Assembly (NCBI GenBank): GCA_027491735.1
Contig: JAOZGP010000036.1
Span: forward strand, 1-53,207
Reading direction: 5' to 3'
From: Thermoproteota archaeon
Lineage (GTDB): Archaea; Korarchaeota; Korarchaeia; Korarchaeales; Korarchaeaceae
DNA: 53,207 bases
Shown: positions 16,383 through 24,153 of the stretch, in pieces
Layout of the letters: the number at the start of each line of letters is the position of its first letter
Position numbering within the stretch: the first letter of the stretch is position 1
Translations under genes and position numbers: made by a program
Notes under the pieces: model-generated
What the model saw: only the letters and a program-made list of their open reading frames with translations
Told to the model about the DNA's origin: nothing
Database searches by the model: none

Positions 16383-17297
16383 ATGGACAAGCTCATAAAG
16401 AGGCTCAGAGAGCTCGGCTTTTCCGAGGACGTCCTCATCAAGCTTGGAAGTATTAGGAAGGATGAACTGATGCACATGAACTCCAGAGAGCTGGCTGAGT
16501 TTCTCGGAGTGAAGCGAAGGGAGGCCCTTAGGATACTGGAAGTGATGTTCAAGATATATACACAGGAAATGTACCTCCCAGCCTCCTCTCTCAGCGGCAG
16601 GAGGAGGATCAGTCTGGGGGTAACTGCTCTGGACAGGATACTTGGAGGAGGGCTTCCCTTGGGATCCATTGTGGAGGTTTTTGGAGAGCCCGGAGTGGGA
16701 AAGACGCAATTTTGCTTTCATCTAACTGCTAGGAAGTTCGCTGCTCTTGGTTTTTCTAAAAAAGCGGCATATATAGATGCAGAAGGCTCTTTCTCTCCCA
16801 AAAGGTTGAGAGAGGTCTTGGAAGGAAACGGTGTCCATCCTGACGTGGCGATGAGGGAGATAACATTGATAAAACCTAAGTCCACTGCCATGTTATATGC
16901 CTCCCTGCTTGACTTATGGGACGAGTTCGAGAACTATGACCTTGTCTTGGTGGACTCCCTTCTGGCTCTTCCAAGATTGGAGTATCATGGGTTGGACATG
17001 CTGGCCGAAAGGCAGCAGATGCTTGCTAAGATCCTGAGACTTATGCTGAAAATCTCTGGAAAAGGAATCCTAGTTCTGTTCACTAATCAAACGATTGGGA
17101 AGATAACATCAAGTGAAGGAAAGGACGCCGCAGGAGGATTTATAGTGGGGCACGTTCCCGGGACAGTCCTTCAAATAAGGAAAGCAGCTGGAGGGGTGAG
17201 GGTGCTGAGGATCGTCGATTCTCCTGAGTTGCCTGAGGCTGAGGCTCTCTTTAAAATAGGGAGAAAGGGGCTCATTGGAGTTACTCGCCGATCTTAG
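16383..17297 (+). CDS. radA: RadA-type DNA recombinase
   Basis: A 304-residue RecA/Rad51-family strand-exchange ATPase. It has a 55-residue helix-hairpin-helix-like N-terminal domain, then a linker with YLPASSL resembling the FxxA polymerisation motif, then the core: GVTALDRILGGGLPLGSI, Walker A GEPGVGKT (101-108), YIDAEGSF and Walker B LVLVDSLLALPRLEY. It is a little shorter and more divergent than standard RadA, so it could be a paralogue, but no other candidate is in the window. The 3' end overlaps convergent uL10 by 17 bases. Confidence 0.85.
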   Translation: MDKLIKRLRELGFSEDVLIKLGSIRKDELMHMNSRELAEFLGVKRREALRILEVMFKIYTQEMYLPASSLSGRRRISLGVTALDRILGGGLPLGSIVEVFGEPGVGKTQFCFHLTARKFAALGFSKKAAYIDAEGSFSPKRLREVLEGNGVHPDVAMREITLIKPKSTAMLYASLLDLWDEFENYDLVLVDSLLALPRLEYHGLDMLAERQQMLAKILRLMLKISGKGILVLFTNQTIGKITSSEGKDAAGGFIVGHVPGTVLQIRKAAGGVRVLRIVDSPELPEAEALFKIGRKGLIGVTRRS

Positions 17298-18144
17298 AAG
17301 AGACTATTTCTGCTATTTTGACAACTCTTCTTATGATTTGTGGGAGCGTCTTCTCCGTTATCCATCCCACCTCGACGGCCAGGCAATTGGCGTTCTTAAC
17401 AGCTCTAGCCACTAAAATCGGAACAGTCTGCGAAGTGACCTCTCCCACCTCACAAGCCAGAGTTATCGCCTTAGCAGCAGCCTCAGAGATCTGTTCGAAG
17501 ATCTCCTCATCTGTTATGCCTAGAATGTCTGAGGAGTAAAGAATCCCTTCCTGATCCACGGCGGCGGATGTCCTCAAACCCACTTTCATGGGGCGGACGT
17601 CCAGCATCCTGAGTATGTCCGCTATATGTCTGGGGATCTTCTCTCCTCGCCTGAGGACTATCTGGGACTTTTCTATGGAAATCTTTCCACCTTTTATCTT
17701 TGTCTGGACTCCTAGTGCTCGGAGGTCGTTTAGTACAGGCCCAGGAGTTAGATCAGTAGGACCCTCAGGTATTTCTATATCCTCCTCCGCTATCTCTCCA
17801 GGTCTAGCGAATACTCGCGCTTCCTTCTCACGGAGAAGACGTGCTACTTCTAAGGGACTCTTACTTGAGCATATCAAGGCGGCGTTCTGCGGTATGTAGT
17901 CCACAAGTCTCTCTATGTTTTTTCTCTCAGAGTTCACCTCTTTGAAGGCCTTAGCTATCAATCGTCTCTTAGCCACATAGATCCTGGTGTGCGGTCTGAG
18001 GTCTGCCCTTATCTTCTGAAAAGCATCTCCTGGTATTCGGTAGAAATCAGCCAGCATGACAGTCGGGTACTTCCTAACCAGCTCCTTTATAGTCTCAAGG
18101 ATTCTTCTCTTCCTCTCCTTCTTGCTAATCTGTACCTGACTCAT
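17281..18144 (-). CDS. rplJ: Ribosomal protein uL10 (P0), without acidic tail
   Basis: This is the base of the ribosomal stalk. The N-terminal rRNA-binding domain (KELVRKYPTVMLADFYRIPG, LRPHTRIYVAKRRLI) and the helical spine for L12 dimers (EEIFEQISEAAAKAITLAC, VGEVTSQTVPILVARAVKNAN) are clear. The protein stops at residue 287, right after the spine (VVKIAEIVSSKIGE). The flexible acidic tail and conserved terminal peptide of most archaeal P0 proteins are missing, and no L12 gene follows. It lies one base after uL1 in the L11-L1-L10 operon. Confidence 0.94.
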   Translation of the reverse strand: MSQVQISKKERKRRILETIKELVRKYPTVMLADFYRIPGDAFQKIRADLRPHTRIYVAKRRLIAKAFKEVNSERKNIERLVDYIPQNAALICSSKSPLEVARLLREKEARVFARPGEIAEEDIEIPEGPTDLTPGPVLNDLRALGVQTKIKGGKISIEKSQIVLRRGEKIPRHIADILRMLDVRPMKVGLRTSAAVDQEGILYSSDILGITDEEIFEQISEAAAKAITLACEVGEVTSQTVPILVARAVKNANCLAVEVGWITEKTLPQIIRRVVKIAEIVSSKIGE

Positions 18145-18145
18145 T

Positions 18146-18808
18146 CTAGCTCACCGCTTTGACGTCTATCTTGCGGGCTGGTCCCATAGTCGTCTTTATG
18201 TAGACCTTGTCCACGTAGTGTATGTCTCCATACTTAGATCTCACTACGGACATCACCTTCCTGACGTTAGCCGCTATCTCCTCGGGGCTCATATCGACTG
18301 ATCCAATTTTGACGTGGAAGTAAGGCTGATCTCTCATCCTTATCCTCACAGATCTTCTGAGTCTTTCTATGAGATCAGGCAATCTGTCGAGGGCAGTTAC
18401 CGGGAGAGTTATTGGCATTTTATTTCTTGGGCCAAAGATGGGACCTATGACTCTAGCTATCTTTGGTAGGAGGTCTGCTTGGGCTATGAAGAAGTCGTAT
18501 TCGGCAGCAAGCTTCTTAAGGGCTTTTTTATCACCCGAGAGCTTTTTGATCTCCTCAGCATCCATGACCTTATCTGCCCCGACTTCCTTGGCTTTGAGAG
18601 CGAACTCCCCAGTTCCGAATACACAAACTTTCACTTTTTTGTTCTTAGGGGGATACTCCAATTCGACGACTTCGTTTATCTTCATATCGGGATTTCTCTT
18701 AAGATCGATTCCCTTAAGGACGACAGATAGGTCAACAGACTCACAAAATCTTCTCTTTGGACTTGTCTTTATCACCTCATCTATTTCAAGAACTAGAGAG
18801 TCAGTCAT
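18146..18808 (-). CDS. rplA: Ribosomal protein uL1
   Basis: A 220-residue L1-stalk protein that binds 23S rRNA near the E site and, in many archaea, its own mRNA. Family segments: TSPKRRFCESVDLSVVLKG, the GPIFGPRNKMP signature region (about 125-135), and MRDQPYFHVKIGSVDMSPEEI. The length is normal. It overlaps the end of uL11 by four bases and precedes uL10 by one base, the standard archaeal operon order. Confidence 0.97.
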   Translation of the reverse strand: MTDSLVLEIDEVIKTSPKRRFCESVDLSVVLKGIDLKRNPDMKINEVVELEYPPKNKKVKVCVFGTGEFALKAKEVGADKVMDAEEIKKLSGDKKALKKLAAEYDFFIAQADLLPKIARVIGPIFGPRNKMPITLPVTALDRLPDLIERLRRSVRIRMRDQPYFHVKIGSVDMSPEEIAANVRKVMSVVRSKYGDIHYVDKVYIKTTMGPARKIDVKAVS

Positions 18809-19287
18809 TTCTTTATCACCTCATCCCATAGACCTTCATCGATCTCCTTCTGAATATCCCTTGGATCCTTGCCCTCAACAGTTATTCCCATGCTCAAGGC
18901 TGTTCCTACCACCTGTTTCACTGCTTTCTTGAGATCGGATGTGTTCATCTCTCTTATCTTGATTCTAGCTACCTTGACAACCTTGTCCATGGTAATGTCT
19001 CCTATCTTTCCCTCTTTAGGATTACCAGATCCTTTGCTTAGACCGATCTCGCTGAGTAGGAGCATGGAGGTTGGGGGGACTCCAACTTCCACCCTGTAGC
19101 TTCTGGCCGCAGGGTCCACGAAGATCTTCACAGGAACCTTCATGCTGCTATATTCCTTTGTTTTATCGTTTATCTCCTTGACAACCTGTGCTATGTTGAG
19201 ACCGTATCCTCCAAGAGCTGGCCCGAGCGGAGGACCAGGGCTGGCGTTGCCGCCCTCAACAAGAACTTTTATGATCTTCTCAGGCAT
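18805..19287 (-). CDS. rplK: Ribosomal protein uL11
   Basis: A 160-residue protein of the GTPase-associated centre. The N-terminal domain has VLVEGGNASPGPPLGPALG with the typical proline/glycine helix, and the C-terminal RNA-binding domain includes GDITMDKVVKVARIK and VVGTALSMGITVEGKDP. It starts 11 bases after spt5, in the conserved SecE-Spt5-L11-L1-L10 series. Confidence 0.97.
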   Translation of the reverse strand: MPEKIIKVLVEGGNASPGPPLGPALGGYGLNIAQVVKEINDKTKEYSSMKVPVKIFVDPAARSYRVEVGVPPTSMLLLSEIGLSKGSGNPKEGKIGDITMDKVVKVARIKIREMNTSDLKKAVKQVVGTALSMGITVEGKDPRDIQKEIDEGLWDEVIKK

Positions 19288-19298
19288 GTAAATCCCCC

Positions 19299-19769
19299 TT
19301 AAGACTCCTCCGAATGCGATTCCACAACCTTAACGTACTCAACAGGCATCTTTATCTCCCAGGACTTACCAAACCCTACGAGATTGAGGATCAGCACGGT
19401 TCCCTTCTCGCTTTCAGTGATCGCAGCGACCTTGGCCTGATATCCCTTGAAGTTCCCCTTTATTATCCTTACCACGTCACCCACCTCTATGGATACCTTC
19501 TCCGGTTCCTTCATCAGGAGGTTCTCTATCTCCTGAAACGTCACTGGGTCTGCAGGCAGTAGCTTAGCTCTAGATATCCCTCTAACAAGCTTGCTGACAT
19601 CATATGATCTCGCAGACTCAGCGAAGATATATCCGCGCATCTTAGGAACGAACACCAGAGACATGACCTGAACCCCGCTTGACTCAGCTCTAGCCTTAAG
19701 GAATCTCATGATGTTAGCCTCTTGTCCGGAGGGAACTTTTATCGTAAAAAACAAGAAAGGTCTTTCCAT
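19299..19769 (-). CDS. spt5: Transcription elongation factor Spt5
   Basis: The archaeal NusG homologue of 156 residues. The N-terminal NGN domain (FFTIKVPSGQEANIMRFL ... RGYIFAESARSYDVSKLVRG) contacts the RNA polymerase clamp with Spt4, and the KOW domain (VEVGDVVRIIKGNFKGYQAK) couples to the ribosome. Spt4 is also in the window, at 51811. It is located between secE and rplK, as is usual. Confidence 0.96.
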   Translation of the reverse strand: MERPFLFFTIKVPSGQEANIMRFLKARAESSGVQVMSLVFVPKMRGYIFAESARSYDVSKLVRGISRAKLLPADPVTFQEIENLLMKEPEKVSIEVGDVVRIIKGNFKGYQAKVAAITESEKGTVLILNLVGFGKSWEIKMPVEYVKVVESHSEES

Positions 19770-19784
19770 CTCTCTCCACCGCTT

Positions 19785-19976
19785 TTACGGTGTGAAGGTT
19801 GCAGTCCCCGAGATCATCGCCCCTGCCAGCTGGAACAGGAAGCCTATCGCTCCAACGACCATGAAGCCTAAAAAGGTTACCTTAAACAAGAGCCATATCT
19901 CATCTGACGAAGGCTTAGCAGCCACCTTTAGAGTTCTTCTGACATTCTCAAGAAAGCTCTCAAGGTTCTTCTTCAT
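19785..19976 (-). CDS. secE: Preprotein translocase subunit SecE
   Basis: A 63-residue protein with an amphipathic cytoplasmic N-terminal helix (MKKNLESFLENVRRTLKVAAKPSSDE) and one transmembrane segment (FKVTFLGFMVVGAIGFLFQL). It clamps SecY as the gamma/Sss1 subunit of the translocon. Size, single helix and position between ftsZ1 and spt5 are standard for archaea. Confidence 0.93.
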   Translation of the reverse strand: MKKNLESFLENVRRTLKVAAKPSSDEIWLLFKVTFLGFMVVGAIGFLFQLAGAMISGTATFTP

Positions 19977-19987
19977 AAGGGTCCCCC

Positions 19988-21169
19988 CTATAGGCTGTCT
20001 AAACCCAGCTCCTCAGGTGGGATTCTTTCAGGAGGGGTTTCCCTTCTTAAAGGTTTCCTCGCACCAGGAGCGATGGCCTTCTTAGCAGCTTCTTCCTTCG
20101 GAAGTTCTCCCTTTATGACAGCCTCCACAGTCTTAGATCTGACGCCAACGACTGCTATCAGCACCTGAACTAATCCTTTAAGTGACTCATCTATCCTAGC
20201 ACCCCAGAGGACGTTAGCATCTTGATCCAGAGCTCCTACCACAGTTTCCACAACCTGCTCCATCTCCTCGAGAGAGAAGTCCGGCCCACATGTTATGTTT
20301 ATTATGGCTGCCTTGCCGCCCGATATGTCTACGTCCAGCAATGGGTTGCTGAGGGCATCCTCAACGGCTTCTATGGCCCTGTTATCGCTATCACTCTCAC
20401 CGAAGAGAAGCGCAGCTACCCCTCCTCCTTCGACCACAGCGCGGAAGTCGGCTAGATCAACGTTGATTAATCCAGGCTTTGTGATGAGCTCCACTATCCC
20501 CTTAACTGCGCGGGCCATAATCTCGTCGCATATCATGAAGGCCTGGTAGAGTGGGAGATCTCGAGCTATATCAAGTATTCTATCATTAGCAATTATTATT
20601 ATTGTGTCAGTTACTTTTATCAACCTCTCAAGCCCCTGATAGGCGAGCTCCCTCTTCCTTCTTCCTTCCACCGAGAAGGGCAGAGTAACTATGGAGATAA
20701 CTATCGCTCCCAGATGTTTAGCTATCTCAGCGATGACAGGTGCTGCACCAGTCCCAGTTCCTCCACCAAGGCCTGCCATGAGGAAGAGTATATCCGCTCC
20801 GGCGAGCACATCCTTTATGACATCAGCACTCTCTCTGGCAGCCTCTTCCCCTATTCTGGGGTCTCCTCCAGCACCAGTTCCTCCACATAGCTCAGGACCT
20901 AGCAGTATCTTTCTGTCAGCAGCGGTGATCAGCAAGTGTGCTGCATCCGTGTTGGCAGCTATGGTCTCAGCACCTCCTATCTTCAGAGCGTTAAGTCTGG
21001 TGATCGTGTTGCTGCCAGCTCCACCGACACCCATTATAACAATCCTAACTTTCCCTCTTTCCAGGATTTTCTGAATTTCTTGATCCTCAGGGGCAACTTT
21101 TTGAGGTACCTCATAATCCTCCATCTTGGAAGCGCGTGCTGAAACCCTGGCTATCATGGACTTCAACAA
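19988..21169 (-). CDS. ftsZ1: Cell division GTPase FtsZ (FtsZ1-type by context)
   Basis: The second FtsZ of the window, with the GTP-binding segment MGVGGAGSNTI (46-56) and signature GLGGGTGTGAAP (133-144), followed by the T7 loop NVDLADF. The C-terminal linker is short and proline/arginine-rich and ends PPEELGLDSL, a hydrophobic terminal peptide. It is directly upstream of secE-spt5, the classic ftsZ1 position in Euryarchaeota. The likely start is TTG 21169, with GGTGAT five bases upstream; ATG 21157 is the alternative. Its promoter appears to be the symmetrical TTTATATATAA shared with tRNA-Ala. Confidence 0.95.
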   Translation of the reverse strand: MLKSMIARVSARASKMEDYEVPQKVAPEDQEIQKILERGKVRIVIMGVGGAGSNTITRLNALKIGGAETIAANTDAAHLLITAADRKILLGPELCGGTGAGGDPRIGEEAARESADVIKDVLAGADILFLMAGLGGGTGTGAAPVIAEIAKHLGAIVISIVTLPFSVEGRRKRELAYQGLERLIKVTDTIIIIANDRILDIARDLPLYQAFMICDEIMARAVKGIVELITKPGLINVDLADFRAVVEGGGVAALLFGESDSDNRAIEAVEDALSNPLLDVDISGGKAAIINITCGPDFSLEEMEQVVETVVGALDQDANVLWGARIDESLKGLVQVLIAVVGVRSKTVEAVIKGELPKEEAAKKAIAPGARKPLRRETPPERIPPEELGLDSL

Positions 21170-21209
21170 TCATCACCTAGCAGGTTTCTCAACAGAGGCA
21201 TATCAACAA

Positions 21210-21220
21210 TTTATATATAA
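21210..21220. promoter_or_regulatory. Shared TATA element between ftsZ1 and tRNA-Ala(UGC)
   Basis: The near-palindromic TTTATATATAA lies 38 bases before the tRNA start and about 40 bases before the ftsZ1 start on the other strand, with no other TATA-like sequence nearby, so it may serve both directions. Confidence 0.5.
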
Positions 21221-21257
21221 ACTAATGGTAAAACCCTGTCGGCCCTCCATTAGCAAA

Positions 21258-21331
21258 GGGCCGGTGGCGCAGTTTGGTAGCGCGCCGCCCTTGCAAGGCG
21301 GAGGTCGGGGGTTCGAATCCCCCCCGGTCCA
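21258..21331 (+). tRNA. tRNA-Ala(UGC)
   Basis: Acceptor GGGCCGG/CCGGTCC, D-arm GCGC/GCGC, anticodon stem CCGCC/GGCGG with loop CTTGCAA (anticodon UGC), T-arm GGGGG-TTCGAAT-CCCCC, discriminator A. No intron. It is closely similar to the tRNA-Ala(CGC) at 47858-47931. Confidence 0.95.
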
Positions 21332-22170
21332 TGTTTATAACATTTTCGCTCCACGAGGTTTTCTAATGTTTCAAATCCTGCTCTGGGCTGTTTTCCTCGG
21401 TTAAACCGTTCTGAAGGCAGAATGACATTAAAGGTGGTCAATGATGTACTTGTAACCTCAGTCTGCTGATGATTCTAATCGTAAGTTTCTGTGATCCTGT
21501 GAAGTTCGCTCAAATCCACCTTAACCAGCCCTTCTCTTGGTGGAAAATGTCGAGGCTCATCAAGTTGCTGTCAATTCCAATTTTAATCCTTCCAGAAACT
21601 CAACCTCTTTTGAGAAGGTTAAATAAACGTCGTTCTCCCTGATTATCGGCTCGCAAACCTTCCAGCCTTAATCCTCTCGTGAAACCACTTTTTTTGGGGG
21701 GGAGTTGAGTTCAAGGTATTCTTCACGCGATCTAACAGGGCATAGACTGACGCCGGCATTGCATACCAGCAGAGTACAGGGATCCTCGGAATTTCTTGGT
21801 CAGGGATGAGGGTCTCAAGGTAGCTCAGCATTGCTGGGTGCGGCGATGCCCAAGAGTTACATCCCACGTGATGAGGTAGTTGGCTTTATTTCCCATCGTT
21901 GCGAAGCATGTACCGTCAAAAGGATCGAACCTGAGGGTTTGAAGTCTCTTCTGCACACTTTACAGGACTGCGCACTTTACAGGAGCGTAGAAGTAAGCGT
22001 TCATAACCTTGCTTTAACACTCCCATGTAGTGATGTCGAGTAGTTCCCAAATCCGACCTTTTATCTGATCCAGATAGCCTTGCCATCCTTGAAGGATTTC
22101 TAGGAGCACATTCCATTTTCCTTCTACTGTCCACAGGATCTGATGCGCGAGCTTGGGTGTAAGAGGTAGA
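21332..22170. other. Gene-poor region with broken reading frames
   Basis: About 840 bases without a recognisable gene. Short frames occur on both strands (for example minus 21643-21867, 21916-22134 and 22014-22253), overlap each other and hit frequent stops. They may be remnants of a decayed mobile element, but no transposase motif could be confirmed. Confidence 0.45.
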
Positions 22171-22179
22171 TTTAAATAC
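22171..22179 (+). promoter_or_regulatory. TATA box upstream of tRNA-His leader region
   Basis: TTTAAATAC matches the TATA element in front of initiator tRNA-Met (CTTTAAATAC at 33454). It lies about 170 bases before tRNA-His, so a start near 22200 would give a transcript with an RNA of about 145 bases ahead of the tRNA. Confidence 0.5.
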
Positions 22180-22281
22180 TTTCTAGGACAAGCAATCCTC
22201 CGCAGCCCGTGCTCTAACAAGGGAGTGGGTTCATGGAAGCCCAAAGGGCACATGAGCTCGGAGGCTCGGGCGAATCCTCAA

Positions 22282-22316
22282 CTCACAAGCTCCATGTCGA
22301 AGGCCTCATGCGCGGG
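22282..22316. repeat. Copy A of a two-copy 35-base intergenic motif
   Basis: This stretch begins CTCACAAG and ends CCTCATGCGCGGG. It matches 33366-33400 at 30 of 35 positions without gaps. Nine bases of it, with its right flank, form a perfect stem: GCTCCATGT (22289-22297) with ACATGGAGC (22332-22340). It lies 31 bases before tRNA-His. It may belong to a small structured RNA (about 22197-22346) or be a protein site; the function is unknown. Confidence 0.55.
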
Positions 22317-22346
22317 AGATCACCTCACCTAACATGGAGCAGCCGT

Positions 22347-22432
22347 GCCGGGGTGGGGTAGGGGTTAGCCCGGGGGCCTGTGGAGCGCTGCGTGGAAAGC
22401 CCTCGGCCCGGGTTCGAATCCCGGCCCCGGCC
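22347..22432 (+). tRNA. tRNA-His(GUG) with a 14-nt intron
   Basis: Acceptor GCCGGGG/CCCCGGC with discriminator C73, a tRNA-His hallmark. D-arm GGGT/GCCC, anticodon stem GGGGC/GCCCT, T-arm CCGGG-TTCGAAT-CCCGG. The mature loop is CTGTGGA with anticodon GUG, after removal of 22384-22397 between positions 37 and 38. No encoded G-1 is seen (the preceding base is T), so G-1 would be added after transcription or retained by another route. Confidence 0.9.
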
Positions 22433-22511
22433 TATTAAATCTAGATCTCCCTTTTCTGGACATAAAGGATACATTAGCATCCTAGGGGCCAAGGAACGGC
22501 TAGAAAAGATA

Positions 22512-22585
22512 TGCGGCCGCCGGGATTTGAACCCGGGTCTGGAGCGTGGCAGGCTCCCATCCTATCCAGGCTAGACTACGGCCGC
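22512..22585 (-). tRNA. tRNA-Gly(GCC)
   Basis: Read on the minus strand: acceptor GCGGCCG/CGGCCGC, anticodon stem GGAGC/GCTCC with loop CTGCCAC (anticodon GCC), T-loop TTCAAAT, discriminator A. No intron. It is convergent with tRNA-His. Confidence 0.95.
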
Positions 22586-22650
22586 TTTCGGAGGTCATCT
22601 CCACTCAAGAGAAATAAAAAGTTTACCGCCTCTTCCTCGCGAAGGTTTTC

Positions 22651-23256
22651 ATGAGAGGAACAATATCTTTGTTCCTTGTGGACGCCTCAATAAGGCTTTC
22701 CAGGAAGGATGGGCGCTCTCTGGAGGAGAGACCAGGTTCACCGTTTGGTAGACCGGACGTAGTTCATAGAACAATTTTATCGGTCACGGATAGCCCTCTC
22801 TTCAGAAGAGGAATAGTAGATCTTCACCTTCATACCAGAGATGGGAGAGTGTTCGCTTTTTCTAAGGAGATGAGGCCTCCTAGGATGTACAATCGCTTTA
22901 AGGGATTGTTTGCCCAGCTCCTCAGGAAGGGGTTCGTTGGTGGGGATAGAAGGCTCATCTGGGAGCTTGACTGTGAGCTGAGGGATGCGCTCTCAGGGTA
23001 TGATCTGGTAGTTCTGCTAGATGAGAGAGGAACTCGTCTTGATCCTCTCCATATCCTTAGGGAACTCCTTAGAGAGCTAAAAGTGGCCTTCCTTATAGGA
23101 TGTTTCTCACGGGGAAGTTTTTCCGAAGAGGTGAAGGAAGCAGCAGATCTGAGAATCTCCTTTAGTGACTTCTCGCTTTCAGCATCTACGACGGCTTGTA
23201 TGCTGCTGTCTTATATATATACTACATATTATTATGAGAGGGGCTACAATGCCTAG
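22651..23256 (+). CDS. nep1: rRNA pseudouridine N1-methyltransferase Nep1 (Emg1)
   Basis: This SPOUT-class methyltransferase modifies a small-subunit rRNA pseudouridine and assists 40S/30S assembly. Its 201 residues carry family motifs GRPDVVHRTILSVTDSPL (about 33-50), VDLHLHTRDGRVFAFSKEMR, PRMYNRFKGLFAQLL, and a C-terminal knot region with FLIGCFSRGSFSEEV. The ATG start is the first in frame. The stop overlaps the start of the Rnp4 gene, joining rRNA modification with tRNA 5' processing. Confidence 0.93.
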   Translation: MRGTISLFLVDASIRLSRKDGRSLEERPGSPFGRPDVVHRTILSVTDSPLFRRGIVDLHLHTRDGRVFAFSKEMRPPRMYNRFKGLFAQLLRKGFVGGDRRLIWELDCELRDALSGYDLVVLLDERGTRLDPLHILRELLRELKVAFLIGCFSRGSFSEEVKEAADLRISFSDFSLSASTTACMLLSYIYTTYYYERGYNA

Positions 23257-23608
23257 GAGAAAGAATCTCATGAAACAGAAGAGAATAGCCAAAGATAGGA
23301 TAATCCTCCTCCTTCGAATGGCCGACGACATCGTTAGGGAGGATCCACATCTGGCGGAAAGATATGGGGACATAGCGAGGAGGTTATCCCTCCGTACAAG
23401 AGTTAGACTTCCTGAGGAATACTCGTGGAGGTACTGCAAGCGCTGTAAGAAACTCATGTTCCCAGGAGTGAATGCAGTGATCAGGTCGAGATCTAGAAGA
23501 TATCCCCACATGGTCATAAAATGTCTGAGATGTGGTTATATAAATAGAAGACCCTACATCAGAGAAAAATCACTTAAAAAGAGCGTTCAGAAACCGTCCC
23601 GGTTGTGA
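23249..23608 (+). CDS. rnp4: RNase P protein component 4 (Rpr2/Rpp21-type)
   Basis: A 119-residue zinc-ribbon protein that works with Rnp1 on the specificity domain of RNase P RNA. The basic N-terminal helices (PRRKNLMKQKRIAKDRI) are followed by YCKRCKKLMFPG and MVIKCLRCGYINRRPYI, the two CxxC knuckles. The frame is open upstream, but ATG 23249 overlaps the Nep1 stop and places the conserved start correctly. The RNA partner is encoded at 33003-33296. Confidence 0.9.
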   Translation: MPRRKNLMKQKRIAKDRIILLLRMADDIVREDPHLAERYGDIARRLSLRTRVRLPEEYSWRYCKRCKKLMFPGVNAVIRSRSRRYPHMVIKCLRCGYINRRPYIREKSLKKSVQKPSRL

Positions 23609-23700
23609 GGGCTCTCAACCTTTATATAGCAGAAGCCCTTTAATCCCCAGGTATCTATCCTAATGGGGAAGAGGCTTCCGGATAAGGATGGTGAAGTAAA

Positions 23701-24153
23701 TTGGTCACGGCTAGAGATGTTAGAGCAGACATACTGATATCGGAAGTCAAAGAAGAGCTCAAAAAGATAGCATGTATAAAACCACCCGGGTGGATCTACT
23801 ACGTTAAAACCGGAGTGAGCAGGGAGAGGTCTCCAGATCAGGAGGACTGGTGGTATATAAGGGCCGCTAGTATACTTCGGACGCTCTATCTTCGTGGTGG
23901 GAAACCTGTTGGCGTAGAACGGCTTAGGACCAAATATGGAGGTAGAACAGGTAGGAGGGTGAGACCGGAGCACTTCAGAAAAGGCAGTGGACACATAATA
24001 AGGCTCATTCTCCAGCAACTCGAGGAAGCCGGATTAGTCACCAAGGTGGAAAAGAAGGGCAGGAAGATAACCCCTCAAGGAACCTCCTTCTTGGACAAAG
24101 TGGCCGCGAAGGTAGCGAAGCCCATGAAGCCGGGCAGGGTGAGGGTGCCTTGA
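23701..24153 (+). CDS. rps19e: Ribosomal protein eS19
   Basis: A 150-residue winged-helix small-subunit protein. Family segments: VRADILISEVKEELKKI, PPGWIYYVKTGVSRERSPDQEDWWYIRAASILR and RPEHFRKGSGHIIRLILQQLEEAGLV. The start is TTG 23701 after a GGTGA site. Its TGA overlaps the TTG start of the PDCD5-like gene. It is the first gene of a long eukaryote-type ribosomal cluster. Confidence 0.96.
   Translation: MVTARDVRADILISEVKEELKKIACIKPPGWIYYVKTGVSRERSPDQEDWWYIRAASILRTLYLRGGKPVGVERLRTKYGGRTGRRVRPEHFRKGSGHIIRLILQQLEEAGLVTKVEKKGRKITPQGTSFLDKVAAKVAKPMKPGRVRVP

Noticed and set aside
21643-22253. Several minus-strand short frames that might form a transposase
   Set aside because: They overlap each other in different frames and no catalytic motif could be traced; described only as gene-poor DNA.
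22197-22346. Possible SRP RNA or 5S rRNA ahead of tRNA-His
   Set aside because: No conserved SRP helix 8 tetraloop region and no 5S core sequence were found; kept only as an unidentified repeat-containing region.
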